From Achromobacter xylosoxidans (GTDB taxonomy: Bacteria; Pseudomonadota; Gammaproteobacteria; Burkholderiales; Burkholderiaceae_B): DNA of 64,000 nt. The stretch spans positions 3,658,001-3,722,000 of the forward strand of contig NZ_CP061008.1 in the NCBI RefSeq assembly GCF_014490035.1, in the 5' to 3' direction. A program made the position numbers and the translations under genes. The notes under the pieces were generated by a model, which did not search any database, was not told the origin of the DNA, and was given only the letters and a program-made list of their open reading frames with translations. Below, piece after piece: positions 50,282-59,289 of this stretch. Positions within the stretch are counted from its first letter, which is position 1; each line of letters starts with the position of its first letter.

Positions 50282-52180
50282 CTACGTGCCCAACCACGCC
50301 AACAGCGCCCCAGCCGCCACGCACGCCAGTGCCAGCGCCGACCAGGCCCGCCCTGCGCTACGGGCGCCAAATACGCCCACCGCGATCGCGGCATATGCGA
50401 CAAAACTCAATAGCGTTCCAGTCAGTACGCCCACAGCCGGCGACGCGCCGGCCACGGCTGGCAGAATCAGCGCCAACGCCGACATCGCCAGGGCCGACAC
50501 CAGATAGCCGCCCGCGGCGGCCGCCAGCACGCGGCCGCCGGTCCGCCATCGCTGTGCCGCGGTTCCGTCGCCCGCGGGCCGCGCTTTCCTCGGCTGCGCT
50601 GCAGCGGCCGTTGGCTCACCCCCCCAGTGCCGCCGCAGCGCGCAAGCCATGTATGCCAGCGCCAGGCCGAAGGCGAGCGCGGTGAGTTCCACCGCTGCGA
50701 GCAACCCCTCCCCGCTCACGGCATACGCCTGCAAATGCCGCCCGGTCGTCGCCCAGTTCAACACCGGCAAACCCACGCATAGCACGGCCGCTGCTGCCAG
50801 CTGCTCGATCCACGCTTGTCGGGGCTGGCGCCACAACGCATGGGCCAATGAGGCGGTCCACACCGCGAAAAAGAACTGGATCTCTGCGGCGCTGCGCTGG
50901 GGCCAGGACGCCGGAATCAACCTGTTGCCGTAAAAGTAGGCGATGCTTGCCAGCGCAATGCCTGCCAGCGCGGCGACGTTGAGGGCCTCGACCCAACGGT
51001 AAACCAGAGCCGTGGCCCCGCCGAACTCATGCTCGCTCTTCCTGCGCCGCTTGATGGAGAACAACAGCGTACCGATGGCGATCATGGCGGTGCCCATCAG
51101 ACCGCTGAAGAAGTACAGCCACTTGATGGTCCATCCGCCGAAATCCGCCTTGTGCAGGGCTTCGATCGTCTCGTGGACCTGCCTGGCTTCAAACCCGTCC
51201 TGCTGAGCGGGCACGACCTGCAATACCGCTGCGCTTGCCGCATCGAACGCGACGCGGCTGGCATCGGTGAGCAGCTGCGGGGCCGCGCTGGCCAAGGGCT
51301 TGCGGCCGGACACCAGGACCATGCTGCGGGCGTCGCCCGGACGGTCTATCGTGATGCGCGCAGCATCCTGCCCGGTCAGCTCGCGCGCGCGCGATAGCAA
51401 GGGATACAGATCCGGCACCCCGCCCAAACCCGGCCCTGCGAGGCCAGGCGCAGGCAGCGCAGGCGCAAGTTCGGCCTGGTAACGGCGATAGGCGCCGGCG
51501 TCCCCGCCATACACCGCATGCAGCGGCCACGGCATGTAGCTGGTGTAGAAGAACGCCAGTCCCGTGTACCCGATCATGAACAGGAACGGCAGCGTCAGCA
51601 CCGCCGTGGCGTTATGGGCATCCAGCCAGCTGCGCAGCCCCTTGCCCGGGCGAAAAGTGAAGAAATCCTTGAAGATGCGCTTGTGCACCACCACGCCCGA
51701 GACCAGCGCGACCAGCATGCACATGGATATCCAACCCACCAGCCAGTAACCCGGCAAGCCGCCGTGCAAGGTGTAGTGAAAGGACATGAAATGCCGGCCG
51801 CCCTCGGTCTCGCGTATCTGGGGCGGCGGCTGCACCGCGCCAGTCCGGGAGTCCAGCCAGACCTCGTGGCGCGCGCCATCGTCCGTGCGCCAGGACAGCT
51901 GCACGGGCCAGCCGGGTCTGGCCGGCAGGGCGATATCCCAGGCGGAGGCCGCCGCGGCGCGGGACGACAACTCCTGCGTTGCCCGCGGCAGCCACTGCTT
52001 GGCATCCGCAGCGGCATCAGAGGCGGAGCTGGCCGGCGGCCCCGCTTCCATCCAGCGCGTGATGGGTTCCCGGAACACGCTGAGCGTGCCGGTCAGGAAG
52101 ATCGCGCACAGCAGCCAGCCGCAAGTCAGGCCGCACCAGGTGTGCAGCCAGGACATGCTTTGACGGAATCCCCCTTTCAC
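50282..52180 (-). CDS. PepSY-domain membrane protein with C-terminal DUF3649-like domain
   Basis: 632 residues. The N-terminal part (about 1-390) is a PepSY-associated TM protein: SMSWLHTWCGLTCGWLL at TM1, FMSFHYTLHGG, then IKWLYFFSGLMGTAMIAIGTLLFSIKRR. Proteins of this type follow TonB siderophore receptors and are thought to reduce or release iron from siderophores at the inner membrane. After extra TM helices, the C-terminus (about 545-632, RVLAAAAGGYLVSALAMSALALILP) resembles DUF3649, usually a separate small protein in such operons. Lies 46 bp after the TonB-receptor gene. Confidence 0.85.
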   Translation of the reverse strand: MKGGFRQSMSWLHTWCGLTCGWLLCAIFLTGTLSVFREPITRWMEAGPPASSASDAAADAKQWLPRATQELSSRAAAASAWDIALPARPGWPVQLSWRTDDGARHEVWLDSRTGAVQPPPQIRETEGGRHFMSFHYTLHGGLPGYWLVGWISMCMLVALVSGVVVHKRIFKDFFTFRPGKGLRSWLDAHNATAVLTLPFLFMIGYTGLAFFYTSYMPWPLHAVYGGDAGAYRRYQAELAPALPAPGLAGPGLGGVPDLYPLLSRARELTGQDAARITIDRPGDARSMVLVSGRKPLASAAPQLLTDASRVAFDAASAAVLQVVPAQQDGFEARQVHETIEALHKADFGGWTIKWLYFFSGLMGTAMIAIGTLLFSIKRRRKSEHEFGGATALVYRWVEALNVAALAGIALASIAYFYGNRLIPASWPQRSAAEIQFFFAVWTASLAHALWRQPRQAWIEQLAAAAVLCVGLPVLNWATTGRHLQAYAVSGEGLLAAVELTALAFGLALAYMACALRRHWGGEPTAAAAQPRKARPAGDGTAAQRWRTGGRVLAAAAGGYLVSALAMSALALILPAVAGASPAVGVLTGTLLSFVAYAAIAVGVFGARSAGRAWSALALACVAAGALLAWLGT

Positions 52181-52226
52181 AATCGGGTCCGCAGGCCGCA
52201 GCGATCACCGACCGACAACCGGCCGG

Positions 52227-54698
52227 TCACAACGTGCCCCGCAAGGTCAGCATCACGTTGCGGGGCTCGCCGTAATGGTTGCCGCGCCGGATCTGGCTGA
52301 CCATGCCGTAGTAGTCCTTGTCGAACACGTTCGCCACGTTCAGGCTGGCGGACCAGTGCTTGTTGATGCGATAGCCCGCGCGCAAATCCCACACCGCGCG
52401 GCCGGGCGCGCCCATCCGCACCGACATGTCGTCGTAGGCCTTGTACGAGTAGCCGCTTTGCGCCGACACGCCGCCGCCGACGCTGAAGGCATTCCAACGG
52501 CCCGGCAACTGGTAGGTGGTGGACAGGCGGAACAGATGGCGCGGCGTTTCCGCGCTGATCGTTTCGCCTTCGTCGTCGCGGCTGGTGACGTAGGTGTAGC
52601 CGGCCATCACCTGCCAGCCCGGCGACAATTCCCCGCTGGCTTCCAGTTCAAAGCCCTTGCTGCGCAGGGTGCCGCCGTTGCGATAGCAATTGGGCGAGGC
52701 CAGCGAACCCGGGCAGTTGCCAGGGGCAGACATGTCCTCCACGGCGATGCCGGACTTCTTCACCGCGAATACCGCGGCGGATACGTTCAGGCGTCCGTCG
52801 TAGAGTTCGCCCTTCACCCCCGCCTCATAATTGGCGCCGATGGACGGGTCCAGCGGCTTGCCCGAAGACGTTACGTAGGTGCTCTGCGGCTGGTAGGTGT
52901 CGGCGTAGCTGGTGTAGACCGACCATTGCTGGTCCAGGTCGTAGACCAGTCCGGCATAGGGCGTGAATTCATGCTTCTGCTCATAGTCCCGGGTTCTCGC
53001 GCCCGTCAGCCCGTCGTCGGACCGGTACTTCAGCCAGCTGAACTTGCCGCCCAGCAGCAAATGCAGTGGCTCCGCCAGTTGCAGGCGCATGCTGCCGTAC
53101 AGGCTGGTCTGCTCCAACTGCGAGGTCTCCTTGCTGTCCCACGCTGGACGCGCCGGCTCAGGGATGGAGGAATGGTCCGGGTGGTACACGTTGATGGGCG
53201 AGTCGCTGTCCAGATTCGCCGACTTCTGATTGACGCGCTGGCGCGACCAGCTGGTGCCAAGCAGAATCTGGTGCGTGCCGCCCAGCGCCTGGAAACTGCC
53301 CGTCGTGTTCAGATCGATGCCATCGCTCTTCACCCGCGCATTGTTGAAGTAGATGGTGTAGAAGCTCGAACCGACGCCAGTCGCCCGATCCACGCCGCCG
53401 ATCGGAATGGCCACGCGCTGGTCCAGGTCCACCTCGGTGTGGTTGAGAGACAGGCGCAGCTTCCAGTCCTTGTCGAACCGGTGCTCGGCTTCGGCGAACA
53501 CTTCGTTCACCTGGCCCTTCTGCCGGTTCCAGTCCTGGATCAGCGAGGTCGAGCGTGAAACGTCCAGCGCGCCGCCATCGGTATAGCGCGGCAGGCCGAA
53601 CAGCCAATAGCCGTCCGTGTCGGTGGCCTGGTGGCGCGCCCCGAACGTCAGCGTGGTGTCGCGCCCGAGATCGGCGTCGATCACGCCGTAGACCAGGGGC
53701 GATTTCGACTTCGTGCCATCGTAGAAGTAATGGCGGTCCTGATAAGCGGTCACCAGGCGGCCGCGCACCGTGCCGGACTCGTTGAGCGGGCCGCCGCCAT
53801 CAAGTTCCATGCGGTAGTTGTTCCAGGATCCGACCGTGGTGGAGCCCTCGAAATGGCCTTCGCCGCGCGGGCGCTTGCGCACCATGTTGATCGCGCCGCT
53901 GGGGTCCGCCGAGCCCAGCATCAAGCCGGCCGCGCCGCGCAGCACTTCGACCCGGTCGAATACCGCGGTGTCGATGGGCAGCCAGCCTACCGGGGCATAG
54001 ACCACCCCGGCCACGCCATCGACCAGATAGTTGTTGTCGTCGACGGTGAAGCCGCGTATCGAGAACTTGTGGTTGCCGAAGTTTCTGGCCGTCTTCGTCA
54101 CGCCGGTGGTCTGCGCCAGCGCCTCGTCCAGGGTGGTCAGGTTCTTGTCGTCCAGCAACTGGCGCGTGAGCACGCTGACCGACTGCGGCGTTTCCCTGAC
54201 CGACTGCGTCATCTTGCTGATCGTGATGGCGTCGCTCGTGTACGAGCCGGTTCCTTCGGTGGTCGGATTGCCCACGCCGCTGCCGCTGACCGTCACCGAC
54301 TGCAGCGTCACCGCATCGCCCGACGATTGCCCGATGGCCGTCAAGGTGTACACGTTCGGTCTGGCGCTGTTCACGCGCACATTGGCGCCGGCCAGCAACT
54401 GATCCAGCGCCTCCCGCGGCGTAAGGCGGCCATTGACCGCTGGCGCGGGCTTGCCCGCCACCACGGCCTCATCGAACAGCACCTGATGCCGGGACTGTTC
54501 CGAAAACAGCCTCAAGGCATGTTCCAGCGGTTGAGCCGGAATGCTGAAATCCACCTGCGCCTGCTGCTGCGCGTGCACCGCAGCGGGCGACGCCAGGGCG
54601 GCCAGCGCGCACGCCACCATCACCGGCATGGCCCTGAGTTGCATGCCCGCCGTCAACGCGCCGCCAGCCAGCGCGTCCTTCAACAATCCCCGTCCCAT
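52227..54698 (-). CDS. TonB-dependent siderophore receptor with signalling (STN) domain
   Basis: 823 residues from the ATG at 54698 (GGAG five bases upstream). Signal peptide, then an STN domain (about 45-115: VDFSIPAQPLEHALRLFSEQS) that talks to FecR, a plug domain (about 160-280: MTQSVRETPQSVSVLTRQLLDD, FSIRGFTVDDNNYLVDG), and a 22-strand barrel. The end, NVMLTLRGTL, lacks a terminal Phe but is otherwise normal. It resembles FpvA/FhuE-type ferric siderophore receptors. With the FecR and FecI genes upstream it forms a cell-surface signalling system that induces its own synthesis when its ferric siderophore is present. Confidence 0.93.
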   Translation of the reverse strand: MGRGLLKDALAGGALTAGMQLRAMPVMVACALAALASPAAVHAQQQAQVDFSIPAQPLEHALRLFSEQSRHQVLFDEAVVAGKPAPAVNGRLTPREALDQLLAGANVRVNSARPNVYTLTAIGQSSGDAVTLQSVTVSGSGVGNPTTEGTGSYTSDAITISKMTQSVRETPQSVSVLTRQLLDDKNLTTLDEALAQTTGVTKTARNFGNHKFSIRGFTVDDNNYLVDGVAGVVYAPVGWLPIDTAVFDRVEVLRGAAGLMLGSADPSGAINMVRKRPRGEGHFEGSTTVGSWNNYRMELDGGGPLNESGTVRGRLVTAYQDRHYFYDGTKSKSPLVYGVIDADLGRDTTLTFGARHQATDTDGYWLFGLPRYTDGGALDVSRSTSLIQDWNRQKGQVNEVFAEAEHRFDKDWKLRLSLNHTEVDLDQRVAIPIGGVDRATGVGSSFYTIYFNNARVKSDGIDLNTTGSFQALGGTHQILLGTSWSRQRVNQKSANLDSDSPINVYHPDHSSIPEPARPAWDSKETSQLEQTSLYGSMRLQLAEPLHLLLGGKFSWLKYRSDDGLTGARTRDYEQKHEFTPYAGLVYDLDQQWSVYTSYADTYQPQSTYVTSSGKPLDPSIGANYEAGVKGELYDGRLNVSAAVFAVKKSGIAVEDMSAPGNCPGSLASPNCYRNGGTLRSKGFELEASGELSPGWQVMAGYTYVTSRDDEGETISAETPRHLFRLSTTYQLPGRWNAFSVGGGVSAQSGYSYKAYDDMSVRMGAPGRAVWDLRAGYRINKHWSASLNVANVFDKDYYGMVSQIRRGNHYGEPRNVMLTLRGTL

Positions 54699-54818
54699 TC
54701 CCGCTCCATCGTTGTTGGCCGCTACCGGCCTTGCGGGAGTAAACGGATTGCGGCACGGGATTGGGAACCCGCATACCGTCTGCAAACAAAAATAATTTTC
54801 AGGCAGGCGCCTGCACGC
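54699..54818 (-). promoter_or_regulatory. AT-rich promoter region of the TonB receptor
   Basis: The 120-bp gap between fecR and the receptor contains an AT-rich patch (54785-54800, with AAAAATAATTTT) in GC-rich surroundings. This is the expected place for an ECF (FecI-type) promoter that gives strong siderophore-induced receptor expression. The exact -35/-10 boxes are not clear to me. Confidence 0.35.
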
Positions 54819-55871
54819 TCAGCGATCCAGGATCAGGTAGCCGCCGTCGGGCGCGCGCTTGACCTGCACCGGCAGCAGATCCGGCAGGGCTTCCAGGAAT
54901 GCGGCGGGCGCATTGGTCGCGGCAAAGCCCGAGACCGGCAGGGACTTCAGGCCCGGGTTGTCCAGCGCCACCGGCTTGCCCAAGTACTGCGCAACTTCCT
55001 GGGCCACTTCGCCCAGCGGCGTGCGCCGGTACACCAGACGGCCAGTGCGCCATCCGCCCACCCCGTCCGGCACCGCCGTCACCGCCTGATGGGTGGCGTT
55101 GCGCGCATCCAGGGTCACGCCTTGTTCCGCGCCCAGCGACAGCTCCGGCCTGGCCTGGTCGCGGTCGGGTTGCACGCGCACGCGGCCGTGCGACACCTTG
55201 ACGATGACTTCCTCGGGCGTGTTGCGCACATTGAAGGCCGTGCCCACCACGGTGATCCTGCTGCGGCGGGCATCGACGGTAAATGGCCGGCCGGCGTCCG
55301 GCGCCACGTCAAAAAACCCTTCGCCCTGGTTCAACACCAGCTCGCGGCGCCGCGGGTAGTAGCGGACCTCCAGCGTGCTGCCGAAATTCAACGCGACATG
55401 CGAGCCGTCGGGCAGGTCCAGCTGACGCACCTCTCCCGCGGCGGTGCTCACGCTCAGTACATAGCCGGGCGTGTTGTCCCAGCGATACCAGCCGTAGCCG
55501 CCGCCCACCACCAGCGCCGCACAGGCGGCGGCGAAGGTCTTGGAGAAACCCGGTTGCCCCAACAGCGCGCCCCAGAAGCCCGGCCGGACGGAGGCCTTCC
55601 GCGAAGCGCGGCGCGGCAAGCGCGGCGATGAACGGTTGGCGGCCTGCGCGTCGGAGGCCAAGGCGGGCCGCGGCGCCTGCGACAGGTCTTCCCAGGTTCG
55701 CGATACCCGCGAATAGGCCTGCCGATGCGCGGGCCGCGCGGCCAGCCAGGCATGCAGCTCCTCTTCATCGGCGTCCGACCAGCTGGCGTCCTGGCGGCGC
55801 ACCAGCCACTCGGCCGCCGCTTCGTGCAGGGCAAGCGTGTCCGGCGAGGCAGAGGAAGACGGGTCGGTCAT
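54819..55871 (-). CDS. fecR: FecR-family anti-sigma regulator
   Basis: 350 residues. N-terminal cytoplasmic anti-sigma domain (DUF4880-type, about 10-65: AAEWLVRRQDASWSDADEEELHAWLAARPAHRQAYSRV). One TM segment lies at about 110-130 (FSKTFAAACAALVVGGGYGWY). The periplasmic FecR domain (about 140-235) has TAAGEVRQLDLPDGSHVALN and VVGTAFNVRN, then a C-terminal STN-like domain. It relays the receptor signal to the sigma factor. Its ATG overlaps the fecI-type stop by four bases. Confidence 0.93.
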   Translation of the reverse strand: MTDPSSSASPDTLALHEAAAEWLVRRQDASWSDADEEELHAWLAARPAHRQAYSRVSRTWEDLSQAPRPALASDAQAANRSSPRLPRRASRKASVRPGFWGALLGQPGFSKTFAAACAALVVGGGYGWYRWDNTPGYVLSVSTAAGEVRQLDLPDGSHVALNFGSTLEVRYYPRRRELVLNQGEGFFDVAPDAGRPFTVDARRSRITVVGTAFNVRNTPEEVIVKVSHGRVRVQPDRDQARPELSLGAEQGVTLDARNATHQAVTAVPDGVGGWRTGRLVYRRTPLGEVAQEVAQYLGKPVALDNPGLKSLPVSGFAATNAPAAFLEALPDLLPVQVKRAPDGGYLILDR

Positions 55872-56536
55872 GACGAGGCAGCGTCGCTGTTGTTGTTATT
55901 GTCCAGGCCGGCATCGCCGCCAGCAGGCCGATGCAATTGCTGCATCTGCGCAACCGTAGCATAGTGCACGCGGACCTCGCAGTACGCGATGGCCCGCGCC
56001 AGATGCTTGACGACCATGCGCCGCGATATCTGCATGCGGGCAGCGACTTCGTCCTGAGTCAATCCATCGAAACGGCACAGCACAAAGGCTTCACGCTGGC
56101 GTTCGGGGAGTTCCTGCAAGGCTTCGCCCAGGCGCGCAAGCCGTTGCTGATGCGCGGCCGCGCGCATGGGACACGCCGCATCGCCCGCCGCCATGGCCTG
56201 CACGCCCTCTTCCGCTTCATCGAGCGACACCGTCTGCAAGCGCCGGCCTGCCTTGCGTTCGCGGAATTCGTCCGCCACGCCGTTCAACACCGTCCTGCGC
56301 AGGTAGGCGCCCTGTTCATCGGAAGAGTCCAGCGCGGGATTCGCCGCCACCCATTTGACGACGCCATCGTGCAACGCGTCTTCGGCGCTGCCTATGCTGC
56401 CCTTGAACCGCGCCAGGCCGCGCATGAGCGGCAAGCGCCAGCGCGCGTAGGCTTTGGCGATCGCGCTGGAATCTCCGTTCTTGTCGTCGGCGGATGCGGG
56501 TGTCGTGTCGGACGCCAGCAAAGGGTTGCGGCTCAT
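55868..56536 (-). CDS. fecI: ECF sigma factor, FecI type
   Basis: 222 residues from the ATG at 56536; a TTG at 56593 would extend it but overlaps the Fur-like box. Region 2 (about 30-95: ARWRLPLMRGLARFKGSIGSAEDALHDGVVKWV) and region 4 (about 135-195: LPERQREAFVLCRFDGLTQDEVAARMQISRRMVVKHLARAI) are present. It is a little longer at both ends than typical FecI, with a poly-Asn stretch near the C-terminus. It should direct RNA polymerase to the receptor promoter once FecR is triggered. Confidence 0.9.
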   Translation of the reverse strand: MSRNPLLASDTTPASADDKNGDSSAIAKAYARWRLPLMRGLARFKGSIGSAEDALHDGVVKWVAANPALDSSDEQGAYLRRTVLNGVADEFRERKAGRRLQTVSLDEAEEGVQAMAAGDAACPMRAAAHQQRLARLGEALQELPERQREAFVLCRFDGLTQDEVAARMQISRRMVVKHLARAIAYCEVRVHYATVAQMQQLHRPAGGDAGLDNNNNSDAASS

Positions 56537-56571
56537 GCGGCGCGAGTCATTTGAAATTGGCCGGATTGTAC

Positions 56572-56586
56572 TGAGATTTATTCTCA
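56572..56586. promoter_or_regulatory. Fur-like box upstream of fecI
   Basis: Minus strand TGAGAAT-A-AATCTCA matches the 7-1-7 Fur consensus TGATAAT-N-ATTATCA at 11 of 14 positions and is itself a near-perfect dyad. It lies 36 bp upstream of the fecI ATG. Iron-replete Fur should repress the sigma factor, as in other FecIR systems. Confidence 0.65.
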
Positions 56587-56640
56587 ATCGCAATGCAGCC
56601 CGGCCCCGTGCCGTTCACCCATCCCTGCAAGCCTCGCGAC

Positions 56641-57108
56641 TCACGGCGCCACTTGATACCCGCGCTGCTGCATGCAATTGCTGTACGCGGAGGCCGCTGC
56701 CGCATTCTGCTGCGACGCTTCGGCGCGATCCTGGCGGCGGTCCTGGCGTTGCCGCGAACCGCCCACGACCATCCCTGCCGCCGCCGCGTCTTTCGCCTGG
56801 TTCTGCCGGTACTGCTGCTTGGCGTCGTCGCTCATCCGGTCGTAGACCTCCTCGTGCTGATTGCCGCGCACGCCGGCTACTGCCGCACCTGCTGCCGCGC
56901 CCGCGGCGGCGCCACGGACCCGTCCGCCGGATTTAGGATCGTTCGTGCTGGCGCTGGCGCCGCTGCCTGACAAAGCCTGGCATGCGCTGATGTCCTGCTG
57001 GGTGGTTTGGGGCGACTGCCCTTTGAGCGGCGTTACCGTCTGTGCGCCGGCGCACAGGCAGAACAGGGAAAGCAGCGTCGCGGTACAGGGGCGTATGGAC
57101 TTTTTCAT
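56641..57108 (-). CDS. Secreted glycine-zipper-type hypothetical protein
   Basis: 155 residues from the ATG at 57108 (GGAG six bases upstream). Signal peptide about 1-22 (ending CAGA-QT). A glycine/alanine zipper segment (GGRVRGAAAGAAAGAAVAGVRG, about 63-84) may insert into or line a membrane. A Gln/Arg/Asp-rich helix (QQYRQNQAKD, RQRQDRRQDRAEASQQ) follows. Ends near SNCMQQRGYQVAP, a C-terminus common in small YMGG-type envelope proteins. Function unknown; monocistronic by position. Confidence 0.75.
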   Translation of the reverse strand: MKKSIRPCTATLLSLFCLCAGAQTVTPLKGQSPQTTQQDISACQALSGSGASASTNDPKSGGRVRGAAAGAAAGAAVAGVRGNQHEEVYDRMSDDAKQQYRQNQAKDAAAAGMVVGGSRQRQDRRQDRAEASQQNAAAASAYSNCMQQRGYQVAP

Positions 57109-57206
57109 GAAAAACTCCATTGATGGTGAGGGACCCTGGACGTTTCAGTTTAGCGCCGCATGGCTGGCCGCGATCGCCTGCCAGGCACAGTTACTTCCTG
57201 CGGAAA

Positions 57207-58571
57207 TCAGGCCGGAACCCCGCCCGCGGATTCCAGCGACAGCGCCCTGCCCGGCACCAATTCATAGCAGCCGCGGCGCAGCTTGCGGATCTGCAAGGGT
57301 CCGCCCCAATCCGCCAGGCGGCGCTGCAATAGCAACAGGCGCACGCCCAGGTTGTCCTGCACATCGGGCAGTCCCAGGGCGCTTCCGGCCAGCCGCAGTT
57401 CGCGCGTGGAAAAGCCCCAGCGGCCGTGGCGCTGCGCATCGCAGGCCAGCTTCCACAGAATCGCTCCCGCCACGCCCTTGATCAGGTATTGCCCGTCGAT
57501 GAAGACCGTGCCGTCGCGCGGAAAGTAGCGCAGGCTGAGAGGCGCGCCCGGGTGCGCCGCCAGCCCGATCGGCGTCTCCTGCGGCAGCGGAGCGCCTGCA
57601 TCCAGCTCGGCGCCTTGCAGCGTTACCAGGGCTTGCGCCAGCTGCGCGCACAATACCGCTAAGGCATCCTCGTCGTCATACCCGAAGAACTGGTCGCTCT
57701 CGCTTTCGACCAGCAGCGCGCCCACTGTGCGCCCCCGCGCGCGCAGCGGGACGGCCAACTGGCTACAAGGGGTGGCCAGGCCGGGCAGCGCGATGGGCAG
57801 GCCTTCGATCGGGCCCAAGCCGCTGGCCATCTCGTGCAGGGTGCGGCCGTACCGGTACATGCGCGCCATATGGCCGATGCGCAGCGCCACGCCTTCGCGC
57901 GCGGCTACGCCCGCCAGGCCGGCTTCGGCCAGCGGCACTTCGGCGCCCACGCCCTGCTGCGCATAACCCATGCTGGCCAAGGCATACAGGGTCTGGCGCT
58001 GCTCATCCAGCAACCAGAGGATGGCATGGCTCACCGCCAGGTCGCGGCGCAAGCCATCCATGGCGACCTGGGGCAACAGGCTAAGCTCGTCGCACTCGGC
58101 AAGCCGTGCCGACACGGCCCGCGCGCCGGCGGCCAGATCGCAGCGCGGCTGCAGCGTCGGCAGCGACGCGCCGGCGTGCATGGGCTGGATGTCCAGCACC
58201 TCGTAGATGTCGGCGCCGCGCAGCCGGAACACGTGTTCCATGCCGGTATGCGCGGCAATGCCGGCCAGCTTGGCGCGCAGGCGCTCGAACACCGGGCCTT
58301 CGGTTTCGGTGCGCAGATAACGCAATTGCAGAGCCAGGCTGGCCCCGGTGCAAGGGTCCTCCACCATCAGGCTGGCACGCCCGGTGGCGAGAATGTTCTC
58401 GCGGCTGCGGTTGAAGAACTGGAAGGTCAAGGCCACGTGGCAGCCATCCACGTACTCCACGTGCGACAGCAGATTGACATGGGGGATGCCATCGGCCGAG
58501 ACGCTGCACAAGGTGGGCGGAATGCCGCCATCCAGGACACGTCGGACCGCCAGCAGGGTCAATGCGCTCAT
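57207..58571 (-). CDS. PNPOx-like / GAF / winged-helix multidomain protein
   Basis: 454 residues from the ATG at 58571 (GGAG eight bases upstream), overlapping the stop of the second PNPOx gene (ATGA). Three parts are visible. An N-terminal pyridoxamine-phosphate-oxidase-like split barrel spans about 12-110 (GIPPTLCSVSADGIPHVNLLSHVEYVD). A GAF domain spans about 165-325 (AILWLLDEQRQTLYALASMGY, CSQLAVPLRARGRTVGALLVES). The C-terminal region (about 350-445) looks like an OmpR-type winged helix (FSTRELRLAGSALGL, NLGVRLLLLQRRLADWG, RKLRRGCYEL). This suggests a one-component sensor that may bind flavin, heme or a small molecule; not recognised from a named system. Confidence 0.75.
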   Translation of the reverse strand: MSALTLLAVRRVLDGGIPPTLCSVSADGIPHVNLLSHVEYVDGCHVALTFQFFNRSRENILATGRASLMVEDPCTGASLALQLRYLRTETEGPVFERLRAKLAGIAAHTGMEHVFRLRGADIYEVLDIQPMHAGASLPTLQPRCDLAAGARAVSARLAECDELSLLPQVAMDGLRRDLAVSHAILWLLDEQRQTLYALASMGYAQQGVGAEVPLAEAGLAGVAAREGVALRIGHMARMYRYGRTLHEMASGLGPIEGLPIALPGLATPCSQLAVPLRARGRTVGALLVESESDQFFGYDDEDALAVLCAQLAQALVTLQGAELDAGAPLPQETPIGLAAHPGAPLSLRYFPRDGTVFIDGQYLIKGVAGAILWKLACDAQRHGRWGFSTRELRLAGSALGLPDVQDNLGVRLLLLQRRLADWGGPLQIRKLRRGCYELVPGRALSLESAGGVPA

Positions 58572-59059
58572 GGGCCAGGCTCCAGTTCCACTGCCTGCCC
58601 GGCATGCGGACCCGGCGTCTGGTTCCAGGCTCCCGCCACGGTAAAGCGCAACGCCACCAATTCGTGCACGGCTACGCCGTACCAGTGGTCCAGGAAAGGC
58701 GCCCCCGCGAAACCGTCGACTTCGGCGAGCTCCCGGGTCAGCGTGTTGCGCCGCAATGCCAGCAATTCGGCATGCGCGGGCAAGGCGGCTTCGACGCGGG
58801 CGTCGCGGCCTTTGAGATGCAGCGTGCGGTTCGTGCGGGGCGAGGTGGCCAGCATGGCGACCTGCGCGGTTTCGCGGATGGCGGCCACGACCCGGGGAGC
58901 GGCATTTTCCGCCACCAGCACCAGCATGCGGCCGTCCGGCAGCGTATCGGCGGCCAGGGCTCTGCAGACATGGGGATTGCCGTCTCGATCGCAACTGCCC
59001 AGCCGCAGCGAAGGCAGCATGGGCAGGCACAGGATCCATTCGGCGGGCAGTATGGGCAC
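58568..59059 (-). CDS. Pyridoxamine 5'-phosphate oxidase-family protein
   Basis: 163 residues from a GTG at 59059 (AGGGG nine bases upstream); a TTG at 59113 would add 18 residues. Small split-barrel protein: SLRLGSCDRDGNPHVCRALAADTLPDGRMLVLVAENAAPRVVAAIRET shows the strand pattern of FMN- or heme-binding PNPOx relatives. The pyridoxamine-oxidase active-site residues cannot be confirmed, so its cofactor and reaction are open. Overlaps and precedes the PNPOx-GAF-winged-helix gene, and is divergent from the hemerythrin gene. Confidence 0.78.
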   Translation of the reverse strand: MPILPAEWILCLPMLPSLRLGSCDRDGNPHVCRALAADTLPDGRMLVLVAENAAPRVVAAIRETAQVAMLATSPRTNRTLHLKGRDARVEAALPAHAELLALRRNTLTRELAEVDGFAGAPFLDHWYGVAVHELVALRFTVAGAWNQTPGPHAGQAVELEPGP

Positions 59060-59289
59060 GGCGGGAAACCCCTGGGCTGTTGAAGCTCGACGGTGCCAGA
59101 AATCATAGCCCAAGGCCCCTGCCCGGATGGCATGGCAATTAGCGTTTTTTTAGCGCTTGCTTAACAAACTCTTAGCAACGCGCGCAGCGCGGCGTTCCTA
59201 CACTTTCCTTGCCCGGTTTCCGGACCGAATCCGGCCATTTCCGGGCAACCGGCAACCGCCTCGCCCGTCCTCTTTTCAAGGCCAGCACC
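59060..59289. promoter_or_regulatory. Divergent promoter region, PNPOx pair and hemerythrin gene
   Basis: 230-bp gap between oppositely oriented genes. A T-rich core at about 59140-59180 repeats TTAGCG on both sides of a T5 run (TTAGCGTTTTTTTAGCG) and is followed by CTTAACAAACTCTTAGC. It probably holds promoters for both sides. No known operator recognised. Confidence 0.35.
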
